A stretch of DNA of 12,930 nt from CAZKUN01 sp964555935 (GCA_964555935.1 CAZKUN010000251.1:1-12930); one strand, 5' to 3'; shown: positions 7,515-12,930, numbered from the stretch's first letter. Numbers and translations: made by a program. Notes: generated by a model from the letters alone, not told the origin.

Positions 7515-9038
7515 TCACTTCGCCGCCCAGCCCGAGCCGGCGAACCCTCTCTCCTTGACGTACAATGTCGCGCCGACGCCGCCGTCCGTGCGATAGTAGC
7601 GACTGCCCGGGGCCGCGGAGAGACGCGGCACGCCGGCGCCGGTCAACTCCAGGATGGTCTCCGAAGCGTTCGTCTCGATCGGGCTTGCCTCCACGGGTCC
7701 GTAAACGTTCGGCCCGATGACCGTGCCGACCACCGTGCTCTCGATCTCGATGTGATTGCGGAGCCGACTGCCGACAAACGTGTTGGCGCTGATGAGCGTG
7801 CCGCCGCCGTCGGCCTCCGCCGCGACTGGCACAACTTTCATGTTGGGGATGCTCAGCGGCGCCCGCCGCCCGTTGTCCCGGAAGACGTTGCCCTGGACCA
7901 CCGTCCCAACCGCGCCCTGGATCCAGAGCCCGTGGTCCCGGTTCTCGCAAATGCTGTTCCCGAGGACCTCATTGGCGGTGGGTGCCTCAGGTTCGACGAT
8001 GGCGTTGCCCACGATGGCAATGCCGTGTCCGCCGGCTTCGGCGTGACCATTGTTGTAGATGCGGTTGTTCGCGATCCGGTTGTAATTGGCGTTCCCGACA
8101 ACCACGATCCCCGAGGAGGCGTCGCCGCCGGAAGCGTGTGTCGATCCACTGATGTCGTTGCGCTCCAGCACGTTGTGCTGGCATGGCGCGAGCAACTCGC
8201 CACTCTCCGAAACCATCCGTCTCTTGGTGGAACTCCCAATGCAGATCGCCGCCTGGGGATGCGAGCGAATGGTGTTGGAGAGTATCCGGTTGTTGCTCGA
8301 TCCGCGGGATGTCGATGTTGTGATCTGGATGGCGGCGCCGCTCGTCCCATCGCTGCGGTTGAACTGCGACCCGTCCATAGTGCAGTCGCGGACCCGGCAC
8401 CAGTTGGCAAACTCGATCAAGACGGACGTGCCGTTGCCGCCCGATGAGCACATCCGCTCGAACTGGCAGCCGACGACCCTCGATCGGTGAGCGCCGTCAA
8501 GGTCAACGCCGAAGTTCAGCCCCGTGACGACTTCGGCCTGCGGCCCGCTGAACAGGCAATCAACAACGACGCAGTCCCTGGCGCCCTTCACATACACGCC
8601 GCGCTGAATCGCCCCACCGCCGTCACTCTTCGAGCCGAGGAAGGTGAGGCCGCAGACACGCGATCCAGCACCAGATGGGTGGCTAATCTCGATGATCGCT
8701 GTAAGAGACGAACCAATCGCCTTGAGGATCGACGCGCGGCCCTGCCCGGTGAAGCTCACCGGCTTCGCGCCGGTCTTGATGTTGCCCCCAATCGCGTACG
8801 TCCCATTCGAGAAGGACACCACCCCGCCTGTGGGCGGGAGCGCATCGACAGCGGCCTGGATGCTGGCGGTGTCGTCGGTCTTGCCGTCGCCCTTCGCACC
8901 ATGCGCCTCCACGCTCTCCACGACATGGGCACCCACGCCACGCAGCTGAGATGCCACGATGGCGGGAGTGGCCCGAAGCCCGCCACCGGCAGGTAGGCTG
9001 ACTCCAGAAAACAGGAGCGCGACCCAGATTCTACTCAT
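7515..9038 (-). CDS. secreted right-handed beta-helix (pectate-lyase-like) repeat protein with phage-like C-terminal tail
   Basis: The 507-aa product has an N-terminal hydrophobic signal (WVALLFSGVSL, likely cut near residue 23). AKGDGKTDDTASIQAAVDAL (about 48-67) is the hallmark of Pectate_lyase_3-type beta-helix proteins, including many phage tail spikes. Many short turns with N-rich ladders follow (NRILSNTI, NVLERNDI, NRIANNRIYNN, NEVLGNSI), diagnostic of parallel beta-helix coils. The last ~30 residues (GSRYYRTDGG, ATLYVKE, SGWAAK) resemble a terminal module that I recall from phage structural and receptor-binding proteins. No catalytic residues can be assigned, so polysaccharide lyase, depolymerase and adhesive functions all remain possible. 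The start is strongly supported by AGGAGG (complement of 9045-9050) six bases upstream. The gene is divergent from the recombinase and may be host-encoded or element cargo. Confidence 0.82.
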   Translation of the reverse strand: MSRIWVALLFSGVSLPAGGGLRATPAIVASQLRGVGAHVVESVEAHGAKGDGKTDDTASIQAAVDALPPTGGVVSFSNGTYAIGGNIKTGAKPVSFTGQGRASILKAIGSSLTAIIEISHPSGAGSRVCGLTFLGSKSDGGGAIQRGVYVKGARDCVVVDCLFSGPQAEVVTGLNFGVDLDGAHRSRVVGCQFERMCSSGGNGTSVLIEFANWCRVRDCTMDGSQFNRSDGTSGAAIQITTSTSRGSSNNRILSNTIRSHPQAAICIGSSTKRRMVSESGELLAPCQHNVLERNDISGSTHASGGDASSGIVVVGNANYNRIANNRIYNNGHAEAGGHGIAIVGNAIVEPEAPTANEVLGNSICENRDHGLWIQGAVGTVVQGNVFRDNGRRAPLSIPNMKVVPVAAEADGGGTLISANTFVGSRLRNHIEIESTVVGTVIGPNVYGPVEASPIETNASETILELTGAGVPRLSAAPGSRYYRTDGGVGATLYVKERGFAGSGWAAK

Positions 9039-9063
9039 CCCACACCTCCTGATGCCCTTGCCG

Positions 9064-9079
9064 TCGTAGGTCGGGTTTA
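9064..9079. repeat. possible half copy of the intergenic palindrome seen at 4131-4157
   Basis: TCGTAGGTCGG (9064-9074) is identical to 4131-4141, but the complementary right arm expected next (CCGAC within about 15 bp) is absent. The sequence instead turns AT-rich and enters the recombinase promoter. This could be a repeat interrupted by insertion of the downstream element. An 11-bp match is too short to be significant alone. Confidence 0.3.
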
Positions 9080-9086
9080 GTAGCTA

Positions 9087-9115
9087 TTGACATTCAGCAA
9101 TAATACAGATACGCT
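9087..9115 (+). promoter_or_regulatory. putative promoter of the serine recombinase gene
   Basis: A perfect TTGACA (9087-9092) is followed after 17 bp by TACGCT (9110-9115), a weak 3/6 -10 box that keeps the important first, second and last positions. The spacer is AT-rich (CAGCAATAATACAGA). It lies about 30 bp before the AGGAGG/ATG of the recombinase. The core TATTGACA also occurs in the promoter at 11002. Confidence 0.5.
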
Positions 9116-9143
9116 TCTCTCACGCCTGTAGAGGAGGCCTGAG

Positions 9144-10664
9144 ATGAAGCGCGCGTTCCTGTATCTGCGAGTCAGCACGGAAGAGCAGTCCCGTCCCGAG
9201 CACCACTCCCTCGACTACCAGGAAGACCACGGCCGCAAGTATGCCAAGACCCATGGGTGGCGCGTTGCCAAGGTCCGAAAGGACATCGGCAGTGGGAAGG
9301 ATGACGACCGGGAAGCCTACCAGGAGCTGCTGGCCGACATCGAGTCCGGCGCCATCGACGTCATCATCACGTATAGGTTGGACCGTCTCTCCCGCAACGT
9401 CCGCGACGTGTACGACCTCCTCCAGCGTACCGGCGATGCCGGGATCGGGTTCGTCAGCACGAGCGAGCATTTCGACACGACGACCGCGATGGGCCGCGCA
9501 ATGCTCGGCGTCGCCGCGGTGTTCGCGCAGTTGACCCGCGAGATGATCGGCGAGAATGTCCGTGACGGGCTGGCGAAACGCGCCCAAGCGGGCAAGTATA
9601 CCGGAGCGACCGGCAACCCTCGGTTCGGTTACCAGTATTCGCGGGAGGAGGGCAAGCTCCTCGTCGAGCCAAGGGAAGCAGAGGTCGTCCGGCTGGCCTT
9701 CGACCTCTGCGGGACGCAGAAGTGGAGCATGGGCAAGATCGCCCGGCACCTCAACCGGGAGGGACATCGCACGAAGCGGGGCAAGCAATGGAACACGGCC
9801 ATCCTCGCGCCCCTGCTACGGTCGCCGCTCTACGTCGGCAAGGTCTCGTACAAGGGCGAGGTGTATGACGGTGAGCATGAGCCCATCGTCGACAGGGAGT
9901 TGTTCGACGTTGTCCAGAGCCTGCTCGAGGAACGGAAGATGATGCCGCCGCGAACGCAACACAGCCCTCACTTGCTCTCCGGCATCGCCCGCTGCGGGAA
10001 GTGTGGCTGGCGGCTGGTATCGCACCGGCAATACCACAGGGTCGGCGGCAAGCGGAAGGCGTATCGCAGCTACCAACACCGGGCAAACACGAAGACCGGC
10101 CCGGAGGCCTGCAAGGGCTTCACGAAGAGCGCCGATAAGTTTGAGGGCGTGGTGATCGATAAGATCCGGGAGCTGGCCGCATCGACGGAGTTCCAGGAGG
10201 CCGCTTTCGCGGAGGCGCAGAAGCAGCTTGCGAGTGACATGCCTGGCATCGTGCGGGAGCGAGACGAGGTGCAACTGAAGCTCGCGGAGATGGCGGACAA
10301 GTTCGGACGCTGGGCCGACAGGCTCGACCGCGGCCAGATCGATGAGGAGCAGTTCACGACCAGGAACGCGGAGTTGCTTGAGAAGAAGGCGAGGCTGCAG
10401 GAGCGGCTCGCCGAACTGGATGCGAAGGCGGCTGAAGGGGAGAGCGTGGAGGTCGGATTGCAGGAGGTCCGCGAGATGCTCAGCAGCTTCGACGCCGTGT
10501 GGAGTGAGTTGACGCTGGATGAACAGCGAGAGCTACTTCGCTCGCTCGTCGACGAGTTGAGCGTCTCCCGAGAGAAGGCGGAACTGAAGCTCTTGCTGAT
10601 GCCGCCGGTCGAGATCTCTCTCGAGTTCAAGCGAGGGCGCAGCAAGCAGGCTGTCGCGGAGTAA
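9144..10664 (+). CDS. large serine recombinase (site-specific integrase)
   Basis: This 506-aa protein is normal in length for large serine integrases, which join attP and attB by a double-strand break with a phosphoserine link. The resolvase domain (about 3-150) carries the catalytic serine in LYLRVSTEEQ (Ser11), and R9 and YRLDRLSRN (77-85) supply active-site residues. A Recombinase domain follows (about 158-262), then a zinc-ribbon region with CGKC (284-287) and Cys323. One usual cysteine of the ribbon seems replaced, since YRSYQHR stands where YxxC is common. A coiled coil spans about 365-445, the module that controls integration versus excision. AGGAGG at 9132-9137, six bases from ATG, fixes the start. 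It is the first gene of the putative element; an HTH gene that could supply a directionality factor lies about 390 bp downstream. Confidence 0.93.
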   Translation: MKRAFLYLRVSTEEQSRPEHHSLDYQEDHGRKYAKTHGWRVAKVRKDIGSGKDDDREAYQELLADIESGAIDVIITYRLDRLSRNVRDVYDLLQRTGDAGIGFVSTSEHFDTTTAMGRAMLGVAAVFAQLTREMIGENVRDGLAKRAQAGKYTGATGNPRFGYQYSREEGKLLVEPREAEVVRLAFDLCGTQKWSMGKIARHLNREGHRTKRGKQWNTAILAPLLRSPLYVGKVSYKGEVYDGEHEPIVDRELFDVVQSLLEERKMMPPRTQHSPHLLSGIARCGKCGWRLVSHRQYHRVGGKRKAYRSYQHRANTKTGPEACKGFTKSADKFEGVVIDKIRELAASTEFQEAAFAEAQKQLASDMPGIVRERDEVQLKLAEMADKFGRWADRLDRGQIDEEQFTTRNAELLEKKARLQERLAELDAKAAEGESVEVGLQEVREMLSSFDAVWSELTLDEQRELLRSLVDELSVSREKAELKLLLMPPVEISLEFKRGRSKQAVAE

Positions 10665-10987
10665 TCAGTAGTCGACAGACGAGTCGTACCGGACTTGCGG
10701 TCGGCGCCGACGGCGGACGGCGCGCCGCGAGGAGGCGGCGTCCCCCTCGGCCTGAGAGCGGCGAGCAACACCGGTTGCCCAAGCCCGGGCTGATCTTGAT
10801 GGATCCGATGGCTAATCGGGCTTGCTCTTCCCTCTGTCCCCCCGACCGTCCGCTGTGCAGCGTACATTGCCGTGTATTCACATCCAAGGTGTCCACGCCC
10901 ACTGCACAGCGCCCCCGGTTGTGTCACCAGACTGGCGAGTCGGCACGCAGCCCGCGCGCCGCGCGTGGCTGGAGGATAGCAGGAAAG
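10665..10987. other. non-coding stretch after the recombinase with inverted repeats
   Basis: About 320 bp without a convincing gene; the short open frames here lack ribosome binding sites and recognisable content. It holds several symmetrical features. CGCTGTGCAG (10851-10860) and CTGCACAGCG (10902-10911) are perfect 10-bp inverted repeats 41 bp apart. CAAGCCCG (10780-10787) and CGGGCTTG (10817-10824) form an 8-bp pair, whose left part overlaps the palindrome AGCCCGGGCT (10782-10791). No T-runs follow, so these are not standard terminators. A recombination site or regulatory RNA is possible. Confidence 0.5.
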
Positions 10988-11034
10988 CCCGTCGACGGGT
11001 ATTGACAACATAGTCATATCATGATATATATCAT
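10988..11034 (+). promoter_or_regulatory. promoter with nested palindromic operators upstream of the HTH gene
   Basis: TTGACA (11002-11007) and TATATA (11025-11030) are separated by 17 bp. Three perfect palindromes crowd the same 47 bp. CCCGTCGACGGG (10988-10999) lies just upstream of the -35 box. ATATCATGATAT (11016-11027) sits in the spacer and overlaps ATGATATATATCAT (11021-11034), which covers the -10 box. Such placement would let a dimeric repressor block RNA polymerase, and the HTH protein encoded 23 bp downstream is the obvious candidate for autoregulation (inferred). Confidence 0.65.
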
Positions 11035-11056
11035 TCGATATAGATGGAGGGATGCT

Positions 11057-11575
11057 ATGCCCAAGGCTCTCGACCCAGAAGTCCATGCGACCGTGAAGCA
11101 AGCTGCGGCGTTCCTCGACCGGAGCCGCGTAACGGTGATGCGGCGCATTGCGACCGGGGCATTGCCGAGCGAGAAGGTGAGGCAACGGGGTGCCCGCGAG
11201 ATCCGCGCAATCAAGTGGGAGGACTTGGCCGAGGCCCGCTACGGATCAGACCATCCCCCGGTTATGACCGACCAACAGCTCGTTACTGAGGCCGCGCAAA
11301 CTGGGGAGGCGGTCACAGCCGTGATGCGTCCGTCAGGGCATTGGCAGACGGTCGGCCCCGGCTATGCCATAGGCGGACAAGGGGACCCGCCGGCGCAAGT
11401 TGAGGACGCGAAGCTCAGGATGTTGGAGGGAGCAGCTCTGGTGGTCGCTTCGGCTGCTGCACGTCTCAAAGAGGGTGACGTCGCGGATGCGGAACGCTCT
11501 GAACTCGCCACAGTGATCCGGATTCAGGGGCGACTCGTGGCCAGGCTGGCCAACGAGACCACCCAAGGCGATTGA
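11057..11575 (+). CDS. small HTH protein, excisionase/MerR-like N-terminus
   Basis: The 172-aa product has a helix-turn-helix and wing-like segment at about residues 11-60 (TVKQAAAFLDRSRVTVMRRI, then LPSEKVRQRGAREIRAIKWE). This fits the excisionase/MerR-type HTH_17 pattern, in which a polar loop is followed by the residues that place a tyrosine or tryptophan wing. The C-terminal region (70-172) is not recognised; 125-168 is alanine/leucine-rich and probably helical, perhaps for oligomerisation. ATG 11057 is chosen because GGAGGG at 11046-11051 is 5 bp away; an upstream in-frame ATG at 11021 lies inside the promoter palindrome and is rejected. Position after the recombinase suggests a directionality factor or an autorepressor, but neither is demonstrated. 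Confidence 0.72.
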   Translation: MPKALDPEVHATVKQAAAFLDRSRVTVMRRIATGALPSEKVRQRGAREIRAIKWEDLAEARYGSDHPPVMTDQQLVTEAAQTGEAVTAVMRPSGHWQTVGPGYAIGGQGDPPAQVEDAKLRMLEGAALVVASAAARLKEGDVADAERSELATVIRIQGRLVARLANETTQGD

Positions 11576-11605
11576 CCACCAGGCTGTCACGCCCTGAGGT
11601 CGACA

Positions 11606-11833
11606 ATGGGAGAATGGAAGATGCCGCAGAACAGGAGTCGCCGTCACGCCGCCGAGACGTTCAAGTGCACCATCGACGGCGTTGACCGACCCATCGCCCT
11701 GCCGGTCGGCATCCAGTTCCACAACGCCCACGGCATTCGTGTCTACGAACTAGTGGGCACGCGTGGCGGCCTGAGCATCAATATGCGCGGGCAGATTGCT
11801 GACCAAGCCGGAGCTCGAACTGACAAGTCCTGA
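11606..11833 (+). CDS. small protein of unknown function
   Basis: A 75-aa reading frame starts 30 bp after the HTH gene with GAGG at 11596-11599, 6 bp before ATG 11606. A second in-frame ATG at 11621 also has a good site (GGGAG at 11608-11612, spacing 8). Codon third positions are strongly G/C-rich, as expected of a real gene in this genome. The product is basic at the N-terminus (NRSRRH), has a beta-rich middle (TFKCTIDGVDRPIALPVGIQ) and has no signal peptide or membrane segment. I do not recognise a family. It is probably co-transcribed with the HTH gene and followed by a terminator hairpin. Confidence 0.6.
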   Translation: MGEWKMPQNRSRRHAAETFKCTIDGVDRPIALPVGIQFHNAHGIRVYELVGTRGGLSINMRGQIADQAGARTDKS

Positions 11834-11891
11834 CATAGCCACGCCAACGAGTTGCCACCGCTAGGCTACCATCGCTAGCGTACGAGTAACC

Positions 11892-11933
11892 ACGGCCGAC
11901 CGGAGCACCTACCATGGTGCCGGTCGGCCGTTT
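11892..11933 (+). terminator. hairpin terminator after the HTH/small-gene pair
   Basis: A 12-bp perfect stem ACGGCCGACCGG (11892-11903) with CCGGTCGGCCGT (11920-11931) continues, past a 2-nt AG bulge, into CACC/GGTG. The loop is TACCAT. It ends in TTT (11931-11933) and is followed by GCGTT, a short and imperfect T-tract. It lies 58 bp after the stop of the 75-aa gene. Just upstream (11859-11880) is a smaller inverted pair, CGCTAG/CTAGCG. Confidence 0.65.
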
Positions 11934-11962
11934 GCGTTCTGGCTGAGTCACGGGAGTACAGC

Positions 11963-12190
11963 ATGTCCGACTGCCACAGGCACCACCAACCAGCGCCGCC
12001 ACCTCTCAGTGCAGCGGGTGCCCCTGAGGGGCAGACAGACTCAGCCCCCGGTGAAGCTGAACGCCTTCGGAGCGCCGTCCGCATCTACGTCGCGGGCGCG
12101 TTGCGCGCGGCGGCGCGAAAGTCGCGGCGTGGTGGTCTGACCCCGTCCGCCTGCGGGCCCGACGTCGATGGCCCGCTACCGCAGGAGTAG
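11963..12190 (+). CDS. small hypothetical protein, low-complexity N-terminus
   Basis: A 75-aa reading frame starts at ATG 11963 with GGGAG at 11952-11956, 6 bp upstream. The first 30 residues are rich in His, Pro and Ala. Residues of about 33-55 (ERLRSAVRIYVAGALRAAAR) could form an amphipathic basic helix. There is no signal peptide and no recognised domain. It follows the terminator at 11892-11933 and therefore may have its own promoter, which I cannot identify with confidence. It could be a genuine small element gene or a chance open frame in GC-rich DNA; the good ribosome site favours the former. Confidence 0.45.
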   Translation: MSDCHRHHQPAPPPLSAAGAPEGQTDSAPGEAERLRSAVRIYVAGALRAAARKSRRGGLTPSACGPDVDGPLPQE

Positions 12191-12236
12191 CCTATCGGCT
12201 GCAGCCCGTCGCGTTAGCTGCGTGACGGTACTACCG

Positions 12237-12277
12237 GGCGGGGACTCGGGTATCGCTCGCTCGCCCGAGTTCCCGCC
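12237..12277 (+). promoter_or_regulatory. 14-bp hairpin just upstream of the winged-helix gene
   Basis: 12237-12250 (GGCGGGGACTCGGG) pairs with 12264-12277 (CCCGAGTTCCCGCC) over 14 bp, with a single G-T wobble and a 13-nt loop containing the repeat CGCTCGCTCG. It ends 15 bp before ATG 12293, where no Shine-Dalgarno is visible, and no T-run follows. It could control translation or transcription of the downstream gene, or bind a regulator as DNA. Confidence 0.55.
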
Positions 12278-12292
12278 AGATGAGCGAGCGCG

Positions 12293-12673
12293 ATGTCCGA
12301 CGAGAGGCGCGAGACCACGGACGGCCGCGAGAAACGGCTTGCCGCTGTTCTCCGCGACGCCAAGCCGGAGCAGGTGCTGCGCCGGATCGTGCTGTCGGAT
12401 CTCCGACCGACCGTGACGGTGTTGATGTCCGTTCTCTGGTGCCGGAGCGACTGGAAGACAGGCAAGTTACCGAAGAGCTTCACGCAGGAGAAACTCATGG
12501 CCCAGGTGGGCATCCGTAGCCGCGACGCGTTGTACGGAGCTCGCGACGAGTTGGTCGGGCTGGGTCTGATCGCCTTCACGCCGGCGCGCCGCGGGCGCCC
12601 GACCCAATACAGCTTCCCTTGGTACCGGCCCTTGAGCGCCAGGGACTCAGGTGTACGAAAAGTCGACACCTGA
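12293..12673 (+). CDS. winged-helix DNA-binding protein, candidate replication initiator
   Basis: The 126-aa product has helices at about 28-50. A helix-turn-helix follows at 63-93 (FTQEKLMAQVGIRSRDALYG, then RDELVGLGLI), with a basic wing RRGRPTQYSF (99-108). This is the layout of winged-helix domains in phage replisome organisers and plasmid Rep proteins, and of some transcription regulators. No Walker motifs are present. The ORF ends in GVRKVDT, encoded by the first of three 21-bp direct repeats. The same heptad pattern recurs downstream (GRRNVDT, GCRKVDR) in another frame, so the present stop may result from a 1- or 2-base slip. No Shine-Dalgarno precedes ATG 12293, and a strong hairpin lies 15 bp upstream. 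A replication role is inferred from the adjoining iterons; a transcriptional regulator is the main alternative. Confidence 0.65.
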   Translation: MSDERRETTDGREKRLAAVLRDAKPEQVLRRIVLSDLRPTVTVLMSVLWCRSDWKTGKLPKSFTQEKLMAQVGIRSRDALYGARDELVGLGLIAFTPARRGRPTQYSFPWYRPLSARDSGVRKVDT

Positions 12674-12726
12674 GATGGGATGGGCGTCGGAATGTCGACA
12701 CCATTGGGTGTCGGAAAGTCGACAGG
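12650..12726 (+). repeat. three iteron-like 21-bp direct repeats (candidate replication origin)
   Basis: Copies lie at 12650-12670, 12682-12702 and 12706-12726. The shared core is CGGAAAGTCGACA, with GGG-GT before it and CC or GG after it. Spacings are 32 and 24 bp. Copy 1 has GGTGT...ACACC ends, so each repeat is partly palindromic around GTCGAC. The first copy overlaps the 3' end of the winged-helix gene. A relatively AT-rich stretch (about 12738-12770) follows, as in origins where iterons adjoin an unwinding region. This is a candidate origin or an operator cluster. Confidence 0.62.
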
Positions 12727-12812
12727 TTACGCCGTGTCGTTTCTACAGATCCTATCTATACAGCAACACCAGTCGTGTTGTCTGTCCCGGCAACGGTTGG
12801 CCAGGGCAACGG

Positions 12813-12917
12813 ATGATGATGGGGGTGCCAGTTATGGATGACAGACGGCGGGCTGCCAAACTGCTCCAGGACTTTGGTGTTGGCGGCGGAGTAATTGGGA
12901 GGCAGGCGGCGGCCTAA
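12813..12917 (+). CDS. possible very small protein of 34 aa
   Basis: An open frame starts at a run of ATG codons (12813, 12816, 12819), with AGGG at 12803-12806 six bases upstream, and ends at TAA 12915-12917. ATG 12834 would give 27 aa, beginning MDDRRRAAKLLQDFG. The content is a basic helix followed by a glycine-rich tail; no family is recognised. It would sit directly before the ribosome binding site of the next gene, so it could be a leader peptide or simply untranslated sequence. Confidence 0.3.
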   Translation: MMMGVPVMDDRRRAAKLLQDFGVGGGVIGRQAAA

Positions 12918-12919
12918 AA

Positions 12920-12925
12920 GGGAGG
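12920..12925 (+). promoter_or_regulatory. Shine-Dalgarno of a gene starting just beyond the window
   Basis: GGGAGG is followed by only five bases (CACTT) before the window ends. At normal spacing a start codon would lie at or just past 12931. This shows that the element's gene cluster continues to the right. Confidence 0.5.
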
Positions 12926-12930
12926 CACTT

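Larger units (their letters stand above)
9080..12930 (+). mobile_element. left portion of a putative integrative element (serine recombinase, HTH/Xis-like, winged-helix/iteron module)
   Basis: All genes from 9144 onward lie on one strand: a large serine recombinase, a small HTH protein typical of excisionases or element regulators, two small unknown genes, and a winged-helix protein with iteron-like repeats. Short genes of unknown function and strong local operator structures contrast with the longer metabolic genes to the left. The left limit is placed between the divergent starts of the beta-helix and recombinase genes and is approximate. No attachment-site duplication can be seen because the right end lies outside the window. 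Integrative plasmid, conjugative element and prophage all fit. Confidence 0.6.

Noticed and set aside
7149..8447. Open frame of 432 codons on the plus strand across the convergent gene junction
   Set aside because: It overlaps the end of the DUF6785-like gene and is antisense to the beta-helix gene, has no recognisable domain, and its composition is that of a shadow frame.
11021..11056. Upstream ATG at 11021 as start of the HTH gene
   Set aside because: It sits in the -10/operator palindrome and has no ribosome site, whereas ATG 11057 has GGAGGG at proper spacing.
10070..11185. Minus-strand open frame of 371 codons over the recombinase end and HTH gene
   Set aside because: It is antisense to the coiled-coil region of the recombinase and crosses the palindromic promoter; it is serine-rich low complexity with no ribosome site.
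10671..12723. Frequent GTCGAC hexamers in the element as a shared regulator site
   Set aside because: GTCGAC also occurs repeatedly in the chromosomal genes to the left, so its presence alone is expected in GC-rich DNA; only the longer 21-bp context at 12650-12726 is distinctive.
12650..12726. CRISPR array
   Set aside because: Only three repeats of 21 bp with 3-11 bp between them and imperfect identity; too short and irregular for repeat-spacer architecture, and no cas genes are present.

Overview
The window is GC-rich and gene-dense. It appears to come from a draft or metagenome-derived genome, because it carries two 10-N scaffold gaps. Diderm character is suggested by a secreted CBM9/DUF5916-type beta-barrel protein ending in Phe. 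Together with a nitrilase carrying an N-terminal carbohydrate-binding-like region and a DUF6785/DUF6784-like membrane protein, this points to a free-living environmental lineage such as Armatimonadota, Planctomycetota or Hydrogenedentota. That placement rests on recalled family distributions and is tentative.

Region 1 (1-660) is a stable-RNA operon. A near-consensus sigma70 promoter (TTGACA, 17 bp, TAGAAT) precedes five tRNAs, Leu(GAG), Val(CAC), Gly(CCC), Gly(GCC) and Cys(GCA), all with encoded CCA. A perfect 21-bp hairpin terminator follows.

Region 2 (about 660-9040) is chromosomal-looking metabolism and surface biology. It holds a CBM9/DUF5916-like outer-membrane protein, a 91-bp palindromic repeat element, a 6-phosphogluconolactonase-type seven-bladed propeller lactonase interrupted by a scaffold gap, and a secreted nitrilase-superfamily amidohydrolase coupled by an ATGA overlap to a polytopic DUF6785-like membrane protein. 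A convergent gene encodes a secreted right-handed beta-helix protein with a phage-like C-terminal tail motif. The nitrilase/membrane-protein pair is the most suggestive functional unit: an extracytoplasmic C-N hydrolase made together with a possible transporter.

Region 3 (about 9080 to the end) looks like one end of an integrated mobile element. It contains a large serine recombinase with its own promoter, a non-coding stretch with inverted repeats, and an excisionase/MerR-like HTH protein behind a promoter packed with nested palindromes. Two small unknown genes follow, then a terminator hairpin and a winged-helix protein. The 3' end of that last gene runs into three 21-bp direct repeats that look like replication iterons. 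This int-xis-rep-like arrangement suggests a self-replicating integrative element or prophage. A Shine-Dalgarno sequence 5 bases from the window edge shows that it continues beyond. The iterons, the nested operators and the hairpin in front of the winged-helix gene are the least ordinary signals here.
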